Below, piece by piece: positions 50,371 through 62,600 of a DNA stretch of 64,000 nt. Below the pieces are notes generated by a model. That model saw only the letters and a list, made by a program, of their open reading frames with translations. It did not search any database and was not told the DNA's origin. Numbering within the stretch: position 1 is the first letter of the stretch; each line of letters opens with the position of its first letter. The DNA is from Tritrichomonas musculus. Its lineage: Eukaryota > Parabasalia > Tritrichomonadida > Tritrichomonadidae. Made by a program: the position numbers and the translations under genes. Location: NCBI GenBank assembly GCA_039105265.1, contig JAPFFF010000017.1:930001-994000 (forward strand). Direction: 5' to 3'.

Positions 50371-50576
50371 AAAATTTTATATCAATAACAAAAAATATGT
50401 TATTGATACAAAAATCATTTATTAATAACCAATAATTGGTATTTGTAACAAAAAAATAGTATATGTGACGAAATTTTTTTATCTAAAACAAAAAAAAATC
50501 ATCTATAACAAAATTTTTTTATCTATAACGAAATTTTGTATCTGTTACGAAAATTTTGTATGTGTTACGAAAATTT
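50371..50576. repeat. 206-bp direct repeat, copy 2
   Basis: One mismatch to 46907-47112, same orientation, starting 3464 bp downstream of it. It ends ~225 bp before the acid phosphatase ATG. Confidence 0.97.
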
Positions 50577-50801
50577 TATTAGTATTGTAAAATTTCCTAT
50601 CAGTTATAATTTTTTATATAAGAAACAAATGGCATGTTATATAAAATAAAAATTATGATACTTCCGGCCCTAAAAAACAATTTTTTTGAAAATATTTTTA
50701 TGTTTTTGGTCAAAATTCACAATTTGTAAGAATTTTGAAATCCAGTTAAAAATTTTGGATTTATTCAATAAAATAAACTATTGAATTATAAAAATTTTAA
50801 A

Positions 50802-51986
50802 ATGATTCTTTCATTTTTCACCCTTTGTCTTTTTACAACATCATTAGATCCAAAATGCTATGCACCTGTCAAATTACCTGACCCCATTGAAAATATGACT
50901 CTCTCTTATGTTCAAGTTATGACCAGACACGGAATGCGAACTCCTATCGAAATATTGCCAAACGATCGTGATCAACGTGGCATTTGGAATTGCAATCCAC
51001 CAAATCATCTTGCATCCCGAACATCAACATCTCCATCTCTCCACTACAGACTTGTTCATCACCGTGTTGACGAACGAATGATTGCTTATCCACCAACATG
51101 CGGCAATGGTGATCTTACTGTCGAAGGGATGATGATGCATTACAATATTGGCTCTCTTTACCGTAGTTATTTAGTTGACAAACTTGGATTTTTACCAAAG
51201 AAGTTTGATCCTCGATATTTCCGTTTCATTTCTTCACCAGTCGATAGATGCTTTAGAAGCGCAGAATCTTTTATATATGGATTATATGAACCTGAAGATC
51301 CAAATGAAGTCATAACAATCCAAACAGGATCAGCAGCTGTTTCATCACTTGTTGTTCCAGGTGAAAATTGCCAAGAAGCCATTGACTATACAAATGAGTT
51401 TAGGCATGGCCCAATATATGAAGAATACATGAATAAGACTTATCCAATTTTAAAGGACGCTTTGAATTTCTTCAAATTACCAAAAACTTACGAAGGATAT
51501 GACCAACTATGCAGTTGGGTTATTTCATTTACCTGCAACGAAGATCCACAGACACGTGTTCCTAGCATCATTAATGATACTATTATTGATCAATGCTATC
51601 GTGTGAATGCTTTTAATCAGTATGGAATGTTTTCACATGCAAAATCCCCAGGCCTCTTCGTTTCCACTGCATATAGGCAAGCAATGAAAATTGCTGACCA
51701 AGCTATTGCTAATTCTAACGGTCAAAAATTTGCTCTCTTGAGCGCACATGATACTACAGTAGCTGCATATATGACGCTATTAGGAAAACCAGATGATAAA
51801 AGGCCACCACCATATGCATCTCATCTTGCAATGGAAATTTGGAGAGATGATTCTGGTGAGCGATATGTCAGATATATATTCAATGGAGATCCAGTACCTC
51901 TTGCTGGTTTTGATAATCAAACTTTAGTACGCTTTGATAATTTCCGACATTATATTGCACCATTTGCAGATTATTGCAAAAAATAA
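50802..51986 (+). CDS. Secreted histidine acid phosphatase
   Basis: 394 aa from the ATG at 50802; the open frame begins 7 codons earlier at a TTG, which is less likely. The first ~16 residues (MILSFFTLCLFTTSL) form a signal peptide. The catalytic motif RHGMRTP (~42-48) carries the phosphate-accepting His. The proton donor is the HD of LLSAHDTTVAAYM (~315). Cysteines are spread through the chain as in secreted family members. The length fits the acid phosphatase (ACP2/ACPP) branch of histidine phosphatases rather than phytases. The likely role is hydrolysis of phosphomonoesters in lysosome-like compartments or outside the cell. There is no C-terminal membrane segment, unlike lysosomal ACP2. 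Confidence 0.93.
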   Translation: MILSFFTLCLFTTSLDPKCYAPVKLPDPIENMTLSYVQVMTRHGMRTPIEILPNDRDQRGIWNCNPPNHLASRTSTSPSLHYRLVHHRVDERMIAYPPTCGNGDLTVEGMMMHYNIGSLYRSYLVDKLGFLPKKFDPRYFRFISSPVDRCFRSAESFIYGLYEPEDPNEVITIQTGSAAVSSLVVPGENCQEAIDYTNEFRHGPIYEEYMNKTYPILKDALNFFKLPKTYEGYDQLCSWVISFTCNEDPQTRVPSIINDTIIDQCYRVNAFNQYGMFSHAKSPGLFVSTAYRQAMKIADQAIANSNGQKFALLSAHDTTVAAYMTLLGKPDDKRPPPYASHLAMEIWRDDSGERYVRYIFNGDPVPLAGFDNQTLVRFDNFRHYIAPFADYCKK

Positions 51987-52450
51987 TTAATACTAGTTTT
52001 TTTTATGTTGATATCTTGAATTTTTATTATTATTGATAGTGCCATTTATTTGTTCTTCTTTAAAAAATATATATATTTTGATATTAGATAATTAATTACA
52101 TGCCATACTTTAATTTTAATTTTAACCTTATTGACATCAAAAAGGTGTTTACTTTTTCCTCTTTCTAGTTTATAATTAGGAAAAAAAAATTATTTCTATA
52201 ATCATTGAGGTAATGATGAGGATTAAATATTTTTTTGATTGAAATGATATCACAAAACTCCAAAAATTATATTTTTTTTCTTTTATTTATTTTTTATAAT
52301 GTAAATAATGAGATTTATTAAAAAGAAATTTAAAAAACATATAAACTTTTTCAATGTAGCTTATTAAAAAAATTCAAAAAAATTGAATTTTTTATGAAAA
52401 TTGAAAGTATAAATTTATGCGTTTATTTTTGTTTAATTAAACAGATTTTG
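51987..52450. other. Intergenic spacer
   Basis: AT-rich. A frame is open ahead of the ankyrin start (from an ATG at 52394), but the ankyrin repeats begin naturally at MDKLYQAAQSG (52451). Nothing else seen. Confidence 0.4.
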
Positions 52451-54347
52451 ATGGATAAACTTTACCAAGCAGCTCAATCAGGAAATCTTAATTTAATAAA
52501 AATATCATTGAAACGAAATATCAATATAAATATGCCAAACTCTCAAAATTGGACCCTTTTGCATTTTGCCTGTTTTGGAAGGCAACAGGAAATCGTTCAA
52601 TTCCTAATCGATAAACAAGCAAATCTTAACGCAAGAACATCAGATGGTGTAACACCTCTACATCTCGCTGCGCAAGTTGGAAACGAATTTTTAATAGCAA
52701 TTCTTATCGAAGCAGGTGCAATAGTTGACTCCAGAGATGTTTTTATTTTATACTTTCAATGTTTGACCTTTTTTTAACAGCGTATGCTTTTACAATATTT
52801 AGAAAGTAAGAAGTGAGAATTAATTTATTTGAAAAAGATATGTGTATTCATCAAAATCGATTGATAATTAATAAGTAACTTGAAACAACAATTAATGCTT
52901 TTTTTTCATATGAATATTACTCCAATCTTTTTCAATATATTTTTTTTTTTCTCACTTTTTCCTTTTTAAGTTCATTTTTCATCATTTGCTAACTTTTAGG
53001 ATGTTTTTTAATTTTTTTATTTGACTCCTCTTTATTATGCAGTTACAGCTGGTTCAGAAATTTGTACAACTTTCTTACTAAATTATGGAGCTGATCCAAA
53101 AGTCTTTGATAAAGTTTTTATTTCTTTTTTTGGTAAAACTCATAATGGAATTCTTTAAATAATCTAATTTTTCACCACTTCATTGCGCGTGTGAAGCTGG
53201 AAATGTTGATATTGTTAAACGCCTTCTTGATAGCGGAGCTGATCCAAATCAAATTGCAAGGCCTAATCGGAAGATCCCATCAACAAAAAATGCTGAATAT
53301 TGGTCTCCATTGCATATTGTTTGCCAATATGGAAATATCGAAATAGCACAAATTTTGCTTGATAGTGGCGCTGATCTAAATATGCCAAATAATTTTGGTG
53401 CAACCCCTCTTCATATTTTAGCTCAGCATCCAATGTTCGATCTCATGAATTTATTTATCCAAAAAGGAGCTGATTTAAATAAAAGAGATAGAGATAAAGA
53501 AACACCACTTATACTTGCAGTTCGGGCTCGCATTGTTGAAAACGTCGAAAGACTTATAAACACAGAAAATATAAATATGTCAAATATTAATCAAGACACA
53601 GCAGTTCATATCGCTTGTCAAAATGGCTTTTCAGAAATATTGAATATTTTGATTAGCCATGATGCTAATATCCATTTGAAAAACAAAGATGGAAACATGC
53701 CTATACATATTGCTACAATTTACAAACAAAGAGAATGTGTAGAAATCCTTATTGAAGCAGGAGCTAACATACTCGAATTAAATGATAGGTATAAATCTGC
53801 ATTTGCCATGTCAACTGGTGAAATTACAACATTGATGAAGAAAGAAATAGAAAAGTTCCATAAACAGAATAAAAATCTGGATTTGAGACATGCAGATCAG
53901 GTTACAATTGCATTATCAAAGAATACCAGAGCATCATCTAGAACCTCATTTAGACAATCTTCAAGACAATCACAAAATTCACAAACTCAATCAAGAATAT
54001 CATCAAGAGCATCCTCAAGGGCATCTTCAAGACTATCCTCAACAAAACAACAGACAAGTCGCCAACAAGAAAATATAAACGATCAAAAATTAGATAAAGA
54101 TGAAGATCAAAGGTCAGTTGTATCAAAAACATCAAGATATGCAGATTCAAAGACAAAACGAAAAACACAACAGCCTACAGAAATTGAATACTTGGAAGAT
54201 TATATGCAAACTATAGACACAATTATTGAAGATGCTCATAGCCGTTTTGATATTCAGATTAAAGATGTTAAACAAGAATTAGCTGATCTTATAGAAGACC
54301 TTGAAAAATATGATATTGTACCATCTAACGATCAATCACAAAAATAA
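52451..54347 (+). CDS. Ankyrin-repeat protein interrupted twice (unusual introns or decaying gene)
   Basis: Coding parts are 52451-52738, ~53012-53113 and ~53163-54347. Start is taken at MDKLYQAAQSGNLNLIK. Ankyrin repeats run through all three parts: TLLHFACFGRQQEIVQFLI, TPLHLAAQVGNEFLIAILI; then LTPLYYAVTAGSEICTTFLLN; then SPLHCACEAGNVDIVKRLL, SPLHIVCQYGNIEIAQILL and several more to ~53800. A Ser/Arg/Gln-rich stretch (SSRASSRASSRLSS) and a coiled coil (IEDAHSRFDIQIKDV) end the protein. The two gaps (273 and 49 bp) fall exactly inside repeats so that the repeat register is preserved across each. Both begin GTTTTTATTT, but neither has the usual trichomonad intron motifs at both ends. Ankyrin proteins bind other proteins; the partner is unknown. 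Confidence 0.7.
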
Positions 54348-54520
54348 CAATTTATTAAAATAGTATTTTTGTTAGAAATCCATGGAATCATCTTTTTTAT
54401 ATTTGTTTTTTTTTTTGATAAATTTTCATAGAAAAAAATTGAATATGTTTCAAAGAATTATTAAAAAATTCAATTAGAATATTCAAACGTGTTTATATTA
54501 AGGGTAAAGTTGGCTTTTCT

Positions 54521-56086
54521 CAACTTTTCCCCACTTTTTGTAATATCTTTCAAAATATTCTATGAGTTTTTGCTAATGGCAAATTAGAAATTCCTTTAAA
54601 ATATGATAAATATTTATATATCTTTTCAAATAAAAATTTTAAATTAATTATTTTATATATATATACATTAATATATATATTTGATTTGTTTAATGTTTTG
54701 TTAAAATATATTTTATATTATAAACAAGAGAATTTGTAAAAATATCAATTTTTTTACATTTCAATTGCCTCAAATAATTGAATAAAAAAAACATTCTTTC
54801 AAAAAATTGAGAATATTTTTCATTTATATAAAAATACTTTTATTTAGCCATTTTGAATATCTATAAATATATATGATATCTAAATATTTAATATATTTTG
54901 TTGCGTGCTAATATACAATTATAGATTATATTTGTTCAAAAATTAAACATAATTGTCAGATTATCTCTATATTTTTCTGGCATAAAGAATTAAATATTAT
55001 ATCTAGGTAATAAATATAATATTATATGACATAGATTGATCAAATATCTTTATTTTATGCCAGTATTTATAAATTAAATTAATTAAATTTTTATCAAATA
55101 CTCCAATGATATGATTATTAATGTAATATTTATAAATATAACATTATAAATAAATATTAATAGTTGATCCAATTTATATCCAAAGATACTAATAAAAAAA
55201 TAATCAAATAAATTCTATATATTATATTTCAGTTTTTGAATTAAAATAAGGGTTAGCACTCTCAAAATTAGTAATTCTTTCTCACAAATTGTATAAATAT
55301 TATCATGCAAATATAACTATTATTTTGATTGATTATATTAATTAATAAAAAACAAATCTGTTATAAATTTCATATTTTGAGAAAAAATTAATAATTTAAA
55401 CTGATTTTGAATTCATATGTTTTTATCTCTTTATATAGTTAATTAGCATATTATCAATATTATTAATTAAACATATATATAAATTGTTTATATATATATA
55501 TCAAATATATATATGTAATATAATTTTTTTTAAGGATCTTGAAATAAAAAACTTTAAATAAAAAAAAAAACGATTACTTTTTTCGATTATTTATCATTTG
55601 GGAAAATTCAAATTTGAATTCTCCAAATTCGAACAAAGAGTCCATGAACAGCAATCAAAATACCAAAAAAAAATCAACAAAAGAGTCTAACCTTTCATAT
55701 TCTTTCAGTTTTTTCAAATCCATATGTATATCCCATACAATAGGTTCTTGACCAAACGCCAGTTATACTACTATTGATCTCCTATTTATCTCTAGTTTCA
55801 TATCCAAGTGTTAAAAACCTCTAGAAATGCTTCTATCATCCATATTTTTCAATATTTTTTTTCTTTTATTTTCATAAGATTAAAAATGTAAACCATAGAA
55901 AAATACATATAATTTGTATAAACTTTTGAATTTTATTTTTTTTTTATTTTTAAAATATCTCTTATAGAATAAATAGATTTATATAAACATAATAAAGCAA
56001 AAGATATGGAGAATAAAAAGTAAATAAATGTAATAAGAAGAATGTTTATTATCAAATAATTGTTTGATGATCATCAATTGATTTCG
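54521..56086. other. Non-coding left part of the TTAA transposon
   Basis: Extremely AT-rich, with TA-rich stretches such as 54650-54680 and 55480-55520. No ORF with coding character. A slightly GC-richer patch at 55610-55830 has no recognisable content. Confidence 0.5.
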
Positions 56087-57565
56087 TCAAACAAGCTTAA
56101 AAGAAAATCTTTTTTGAATTAAAATGTTCATGTTGACTAGTCTGGTTACCTGCGATCTAATTACGAATTGAGGTCGAGCATATTTGCTTGTGTCAAAGTA
56201 TGTAGTAATATATTTCATTATTTTGTTGTACGGCACAAATGGCTTATCTTCAGTGGCTAATGCTGATATAGCATCAATAATCAATTGCTGTACGGGTGAA
56301 AACTTCCCTTTTCGTCTTTTGTTTCGCACATCCATTGAAGAAATATCTTCAAGCATGTCATCAGCATAATTGTGTACCATCTTATCTTTTGAACTGACTT
56401 TGTACTTATTGGCTTTTATTTTTCTTTTGATTGCTCTTTTCTTTTTATATGCATCTGTTTTTGTTGTTGTGGCTTTCTTTCTTTTTGTTTCTACCAAAGC
56501 TTTTTCATGTAACATTACATGATTAGGAAGTGTTAACTGAAAAGAATCAAAGATCGCTTTTTTCCAATATGGAACATTCCATTTGATGATTGATACATAT
56601 GCACGGATTCTCCAGCTAATTCTAAAGGCTGTGTTTTTGCTGGCTATTGAAGCACGAGAATGGTTAAACGACTCAATTGGGTTGGTAGTATACTCTGGAT
56701 CAACTTTACTAAATGTATCAGATATGTCTGAGATTAATTCATCTAGTGTTTTTAATGCTTTAGCATTATATTCTGGGTCCAGATCCTCATGTTCAATAAA
56801 ATAGTTTGGCATGCTTTCCCATTTCTGGAGTTTTTCTTCATTATTAAAATTTTTGTCATGTAGTAAAATTGAAAAAAAATTTTGAATTAATTCATTAAGG
56901 TTTTTCAAATCTTGATCGTTCATGCAAATTTGATTTATAATTTTCTTGGTTTTTTTGCATAAATGATTTGTGTCAAATTTAATTTTGGCAAGAGGAAGTT
57001 TTTCTGATATTAATTTATGATCTGTGAGATCGCAATCATGAATGAAAGTTAGATTGCTTAAGGAGTCTATTTGTGTCCTTTCGATGATATGGTTCAATGA
57101 AATGCCTTCCATATTTTTTGAATGCTTTTCTGTGGAACTTAAAGAGGCAGCTTGTTCTTTCCCATGGTGAACAAGATGGAAACAAATAATGAAGTTAGTC
57201 TTTAAATCCATTAAAATTCCAAGGCAGTGTTGACCATTTCTTCGGTGGCTCCACGAAGCATCGAAGCCTAATTTTATTTGAGTGGTTTTTTTCAGTTCAT
57301 CCAATTTTTCTTGGCAAACTTTTTCGGCTAAATCTCTGAGTACAATATCAATTAAAAACAAGTAATCATAATATATTGTTCTTGATATTATGTATTTCTC
57401 TGTCATAGAACAATAAGATTCAATTCCTTCATAGCCATATCCATTGATAATGATTGATAATATCTCTTTCAAGTTTCTTTTGATCTTTTCAATGTTTTTT
57501 GGTTTGTGTACATTTCTTTCTAATAATTCTTGAAAAGTTGAATGTCTTAATGTATGTTGATTCAT
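56087..57565 (-). CDS. Kolobok-like DDE transposase, intact
   Basis: 492 aa from the ATG at 57565. The nuclease-type core reads IKLGFDASWSHRRNGQHCLGILMDLKTNFIICFHLVHHG (first Asp in GFDASW), FIHDCDLTDHK and KFDTNHLCKK (second Asp region), and TTNPIESFNHSRA (candidate Glu). The 'D-x-SWSHRRNxxHC' string is typical of Kolobok and related transposases and domesticated relatives. A basic stretch (KKKRAIKRKIKANK) and a C-terminal winged-helix-like segment (IIDAISALATEDKPFVPYNKIMKYI) could bind DNA. The frame has no stops, so it may be active. It sits between matching TIRs with TTAA flanks, which supports a mobile rather than a domesticated gene. Confidence 0.78.
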   Translation of the reverse strand: MNQHTLRHSTFQELLERNVHKPKNIEKIKRNLKEILSIIINGYGYEGIESYCSMTEKYIISRTIYYDYLFLIDIVLRDLAEKVCQEKLDELKKTTQIKLGFDASWSHRRNGQHCLGILMDLKTNFIICFHLVHHGKEQAASLSSTEKHSKNMEGISLNHIIERTQIDSLSNLTFIHDCDLTDHKLISEKLPLAKIKFDTNHLCKKTKKIINQICMNDQDLKNLNELIQNFFSILLHDKNFNNEEKLQKWESMPNYFIEHEDLDPEYNAKALKTLDELISDISDTFSKVDPEYTTNPIESFNHSRASIASKNTAFRISWRIRAYVSIIKWNVPYWKKAIFDSFQLTLPNHVMLHEKALVETKRKKATTTKTDAYKKKRAIKRKIKANKYKVSSKDKMVHNYADDMLEDISSMDVRNKRRKGKFSPVQQLIIDAISALATEDKPFVPYNKIMKYITTYFDTSKYARPQFVIRSQVTRLVNMNILIQKRFSFKLV

Positions 57566-59621
57566 GAAAAACAATAAAAGTGAAGTAAATATAAACTAAA
57601 ATTTTTGAACTTCACAAAAAGTCATAAGTAATAAAATTTTCTTTGAAATTTTCACAACTTTCTCAAAAGTCAGAACATAGATAATTGAATGTTAATTTTT
57701 TATTATTTCATTCAATTGTTTCTATCTTAAAAAATAAATCATAATAAAAAATGCTTTTGTTCTACAAATATGCATGACAAATTTGTATATATATTAATTC
57801 AATGATAAAGTATTTTGAAAATGCTGCATTAAGTTATTTTAATTAAAATTATTAAGAGGATATTTGAATTCATATAACTTTTCAATAATTTCAAAGCCTA
57901 TGAGAATATATTTTCAATAAAGTTTTGTATAAAAAAAAATAAATCTAATTCAAAACTTTATATTTATATTATTTCATTTTTAACCATATTTCCATTAACA
58001 TATTATCGATAATTTTTTTTTTTACTTTTTAATACTTTTTTTAAAAGGATTGTCTCAAATTTTTATTTTTTTAATAATCTTGCTTGATATGTACTATTTT
58101 CAAATTCAAATTAAATAAAAAATAAGGAATATAAAAAAATTCTTACAATTTTAGAGAGGAATAATCGAAGATAATCCAATTTTATGAATTTTTTCTAAAA
58201 AGAAAATATTTGATAAATCTATAAAAAAGCATGAATAGATATTCACGCTTTTTAATATTTCAGGATTTATCAAAAAGTTTCTCATTGACCGTGTATAAAC
58301 TGAAAAAGTTCTAAAAACTATTTTCAGATAAACTTTTTCTAATTACTCAGCCAATTAAAAATAGAAATTAAAATCATCTAAATAAAAAAAAAAAAGTAAA
58401 ATGTTAAAAAAAAATTTTTTTGCCTGAAATAAAAAATTGATTTTAAAAACATCTTATATTTATGACCATATTACTAGATATCAAATAATTTATTTAAAAT
58501 TGTTATTATTATTATAAGATATGCTTATTTATATATATTTCCAAAAATTGAAATAAAAACCTAAAATTATTTTTAATACTATTCAATTGTATCAAAAGTT
58601 AAAATAATTAAAATGGCCATTATCACGATTTAAATAGTGATAAAATGATATATTCATTTTAATTTATTATAATTAAATAATATAATAAGTATATTATATG
58701 TTAGTAAATATATTAATTAATATAATAAATAGATAAGAGCAATAATAAATTTTAGTTAAAATTTTAATTTTAATTCAAATTTTACAATTATCCATTATTT
58801 TTATAAAAACTGATTTCATTCCAAAACGCTTTTTTTTCGTTTTCAAGGCAATATATTGATTTCAAAATCAAATTAGGGTATTTGTTATGCAGTATTAAAT
58901 ACGATAAAAACATTTTATTACGAAATGCTGCAATTTTCATTATCCAAATTTTTCAATTGTTTGCTTTTCAACTATTGTATCAAGCATTTTTAATCAATAC
59001 ATTTGGTATCGATTATATATACACTTTAATGATTTCTAACAATTCTCCTTCTACAAGAGCCGACTTGAAAAATAAAAATTTTCATGTTGTAAAATCAAAA
59101 TTATTTTATCCCTACCAAAAAAATGTATTTTTTAGTGTTGACATCAAATATGGATGTAAAATATTCATATTAAAAAAATATTTCATCCAAATTCCATGAG
59201 GACTAGCAGATCAAGAATTGGTGTTTTCAAAATTATAAAAAAATTCATTATTTCTCATCATCTACGTAGCATTGTTTAACAATAATTGACAAATATTTAT
59301 AGATGCATGGCATATATATATAATATCATAATTTTATTAATAAAAAACCATTCAAGTAATAATTGCATAATCCTAATTTTTGTTATTTTATTTTTTTCCT
59401 TTTTTATTCATTTTTCTGAGAAAAATACAAAATTTAGAATATTTTACGTTCATCTGTGTTGATTAGAAGTTGAAAATTTGATTTGATAGCTCTGTGGAGC
59501 TCCTTTTTTTCTGTACATTTGAATGCCCCTCAGAAAAGATTGAATTTGCATAGAAATAAATTCAATGATCATACAATTCATTCAAGCAGCACATAGAATA
59601 AATTAAAAGATTTCAAAAAAA
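57566..59621. other. Non-coding right part of the TTAA transposon
   Basis: 2 kb of AT-rich DNA upstream of the transposase and running to the right TIR. One 105-codon frame (58882-59199) starts at a TTG and has no recognisable family. No other structure identified. Confidence 0.5.
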
Positions 59622-59654
59622 AGAAAAGCCAACTTTACCCTTAAAAATAAACAA

Positions 59655-62600
59655 ATGTCTGATGAAGAAAATCCAGAAATACTCGAATTAAAAAAAGAAT
59701 TAAAAAAGTATATCATCAGACCTTCAGACTATAAGATGATTCGTCCTATCGGGAAAGGTGGTTATGCAGAAGTTTATTTAGCAAAAAACAAAAAAACAGG
59801 AAAAAACGTAGCATATAAACAGCTTTTTACGGCTCTTCAACCGAAACAATTAACACATTTCGCTCGTGAAGTTTCTACAATGGCTAGTGTTAACCACCCT
59901 TTTCTTCTAAAATTTTATGGCTTTTCACCAAATTATCCTTTAGCACTTGTTTCAGAATATATACCAAACGGATCTCTTTTTTCATATATTCACTCGGAAA
60001 ATCGCAGTAAAAAATTAACGGGATCTCATCGCAGTATTATTTCAATGGGAATTGCTCATGCGATGATCGAACTTCACAAACTTGGAATAATTCACAGAGA
60101 TCTAAAGTCTCTAAACGTTTTATTAGACAAAAAATTTTTACCTCGATTAGGCGATTTTGGAATTGCGAGATATCTTAGTGATGATGAACCAATGACGATG
60201 AGACTTGGAACACCCCATTGGATGGCTCCTGAAACATTAAAAGGAAATACAAATTACGGACCTGAGGTTGATGTTTACTCATTTGGTATGCTTCTTTATG
60301 AGTTACTGACAAATTCAATTCCATGGGAAGGGAAAGATCCGTTATCAGTGGCAAATGCTGTGGTTCACAAAGTACGACCAGAATTACCAGATGATGCGCC
60401 AGAGGCGCTTCATGATCTCATTGAACGATGTTGGTCCCAAAAACCTTCAGAGAGGCCAACTTTTACAGAAATTTATGAAATGTTTAAAAACAGAGAAGTT
60501 GAATTCAAAGGAACAGAAGATGATGCTATTGAATGGCTCGAAGAAATAATTGATGAGTTTGAACGAAAAAAGAACAGAAAGAATAAAAAGAATAAAAATA
60601 AAAGAGAAAGTGATTCTGATGATTACAGCGATAGTGATACTGATTATGATAGTGATGAAAAAACTAAGAAAAAATTAAAAAAATTAGACGAAGAAGAAGA
60701 AGAGCAAAGCAAAAAAACTAAAAAAACGAAATCTGCAAGAAATACAATTTCAGACGACGATGACTTTAATACAACAGAAATAATGAAGTTAATTAAGAAA
60801 GATTCAGATGAAAAAATGAAAAAGAAAAATACAAAAAATGAAAATGACTCACCAAAACAAAAAAAACGTGAAAAAAGTGACAGTGATAGTGAAAATGAAA
60901 GAATTAGAAAAAGAAAAGGAAAAAAAGAAGATAATGAAGAAACTGATTATGAAAATGATCGCATTCCAATGAGACGATCAAAAACAGAAAATACATCAAA
61001 TATTACAAAACGATCAAGTTTTGATACAGATGATATATATGATAAAAACAAAAATAAAAACATCAACAGAAACCATAGCGAAAGTATCCAAAAATCAAAA
61101 AGAAAACAAAACACATCAGACAACATTTATCAAGGTAATAAATACGATAAAAATGAATTTGACGATACTGATTCAGATTCAAATAATAATTACAAACAAA
61201 ACAAAACTATTCCAAACCGAAATAGAAAAAATATTCCACAACCAACTTCCAAACAGACAGAAAATGAAATCGATACAAACCAAAGAAGATCGAAGAGGCC
61301 CCGATACAGTGACATATCACGATCACTTAGAGGAACTTCACCACAAAATACAAATTTAAGCAGCCTTGACTACTTAAAGAAAAATTCACCAAGCGCTCAA
61401 TCAGAAATTAACTTAATTTACAATGAAGAAAATGAAAATAACTCTCAATCTATTAATCAACAATTCAGACCAATTATCTCCTCAAATACTCCAATAGCTA
61501 AAAAAGCTTCAATTCTCCGTCACATGGCACACAGAATTATGAATGATAATTTATATGCAGAATCCTTAATTAATAACGATTTTCATCACAGACTTCCTCT
61601 TGATTCTTACAATAGCAATAACGATGCAAAGAGCATTCAGTCAAAACAATTGATTGATGCTTGCTTTGACGTCGTTTTGGCCCTTTTTACAACTGTACCA
61701 GAAATGCTTCAAACTAATTTTGAAGAGACAATGAAAACCCTAATTAAAATTTCACCCATAAAATCGATCACAATACTTGCAAATTTTTCATCTCATATTT
61801 CACAGCTAGATAATCCATGGCCACTTCTTGACTTGATGCTCAACGAGTCATCGTATTTCTTACAAAATAAATGTGGAAATATGCTGGTAATGACTCTATA
61901 TTATCTCTGCATGAACAATAAAAAATTCAAAGAAAGCCGTCTGGCTGATTGTGTTGTTGCTTTTCTTGATGGAATTCGTAGTACAAATTTGAAAACGATT
62001 AAATCAAGTTATAATGCATTGTGCGTTTTTTATGACGGCGACGATGAAGTTGATTTTGAAAGCATTTCAAAACATATTAAAGATGAAGAAATTCGTGATA
62101 ATGCGCTAAACTTTTTACTTCGGCTTGAAAAAATTCCAGTTATTGATGATCTGATTCAATCGTTGCTTGAAGAGGCTAAGACGAATGATAAAGCTTGCCT
62201 TTGCTTGATAAAAATTGCACAATCGATAGACGGTGCAATGGCTATTATTGAAACAGACACAAAATGGATTTCAGAACCAATCCCTACAATTGAGAAAACG
62301 ATGCAACTTTTTCTATCAATCATCAAACATTCTGAGATAGCACGTTATATAATGAGTAGTGGAAAAAGTAATGAATCAGGCCTTTTTAATAATTCATCGC
62401 CTCTTAATTTTTCCTCTGGATCTCTTTCAATAGGTAAAAATCATAATGTTTCTTATTCTGGCCGATTTGAAGGAACAAATAGCTCAGAATTAAAAATGTC
62501 AATGAAATTAAATTCAGATGTGTACCATTATATTATGCAGTTATATTTATTAGTTTGTAGTTCTCATGATTCTGATCTTTTGAGAGCTGCAACAGCTTCA

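Larger units (their letters stand above)
45332..50801. other. 5.4 kb non-coding region rich in small inverted-repeat elements
   Basis: There is no full gene. It contains a MITE-like element (45550-45917), nested hairpins (46363-46478), a Myb-like fragment (46478-46755), a 206-bp direct repeat in two copies (46907 and 50371), an isolated TIR-like sequence (47329-47350) and a TTAA-flanked MITE (49576-49823). Short ORFs in it begin at non-ATG codons or are Phe/Leu/Ile-rich. Confidence 0.6.
54498..59644. mobile_element. 5.1 kb DNA transposon with TTAA targets and a Kolobok-like transposase
   Basis: TTAAGGGTAAAGTTGGC, continuing to 23 bp in all, at 54498-54520 is the exact inverted copy of 59622-59644. 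TTAA at both outer edges (54498-54501, 59641-59644) fits a TTAA target duplication with 19-bp perfect TIRs starting GGGTAAAG. A complete transposase gene lies inside (56087-57565, minus). TTAA use combined with this transposase type points to the Kolobok superfamily (established features, inferred assignment). The rest of the element is very AT-rich and non-coding. Perfect TIRs and an intact frame suggest recent activity. Confidence 0.8.

Noticed and set aside
46907-50576. The 206-bp direct repeats as LTRs of a retroelement
   Set aside because: No primer-binding site, polypurine tract or reverse transcriptase/gag-like sequence between them, and the repeats are internally simple.
58882-59199. 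105-codon ORF inside the TTAA transposon
   Set aside because: Begins at a non-ATG codon and has no recognisable family or codon bias; a second transposon gene cannot be supported.
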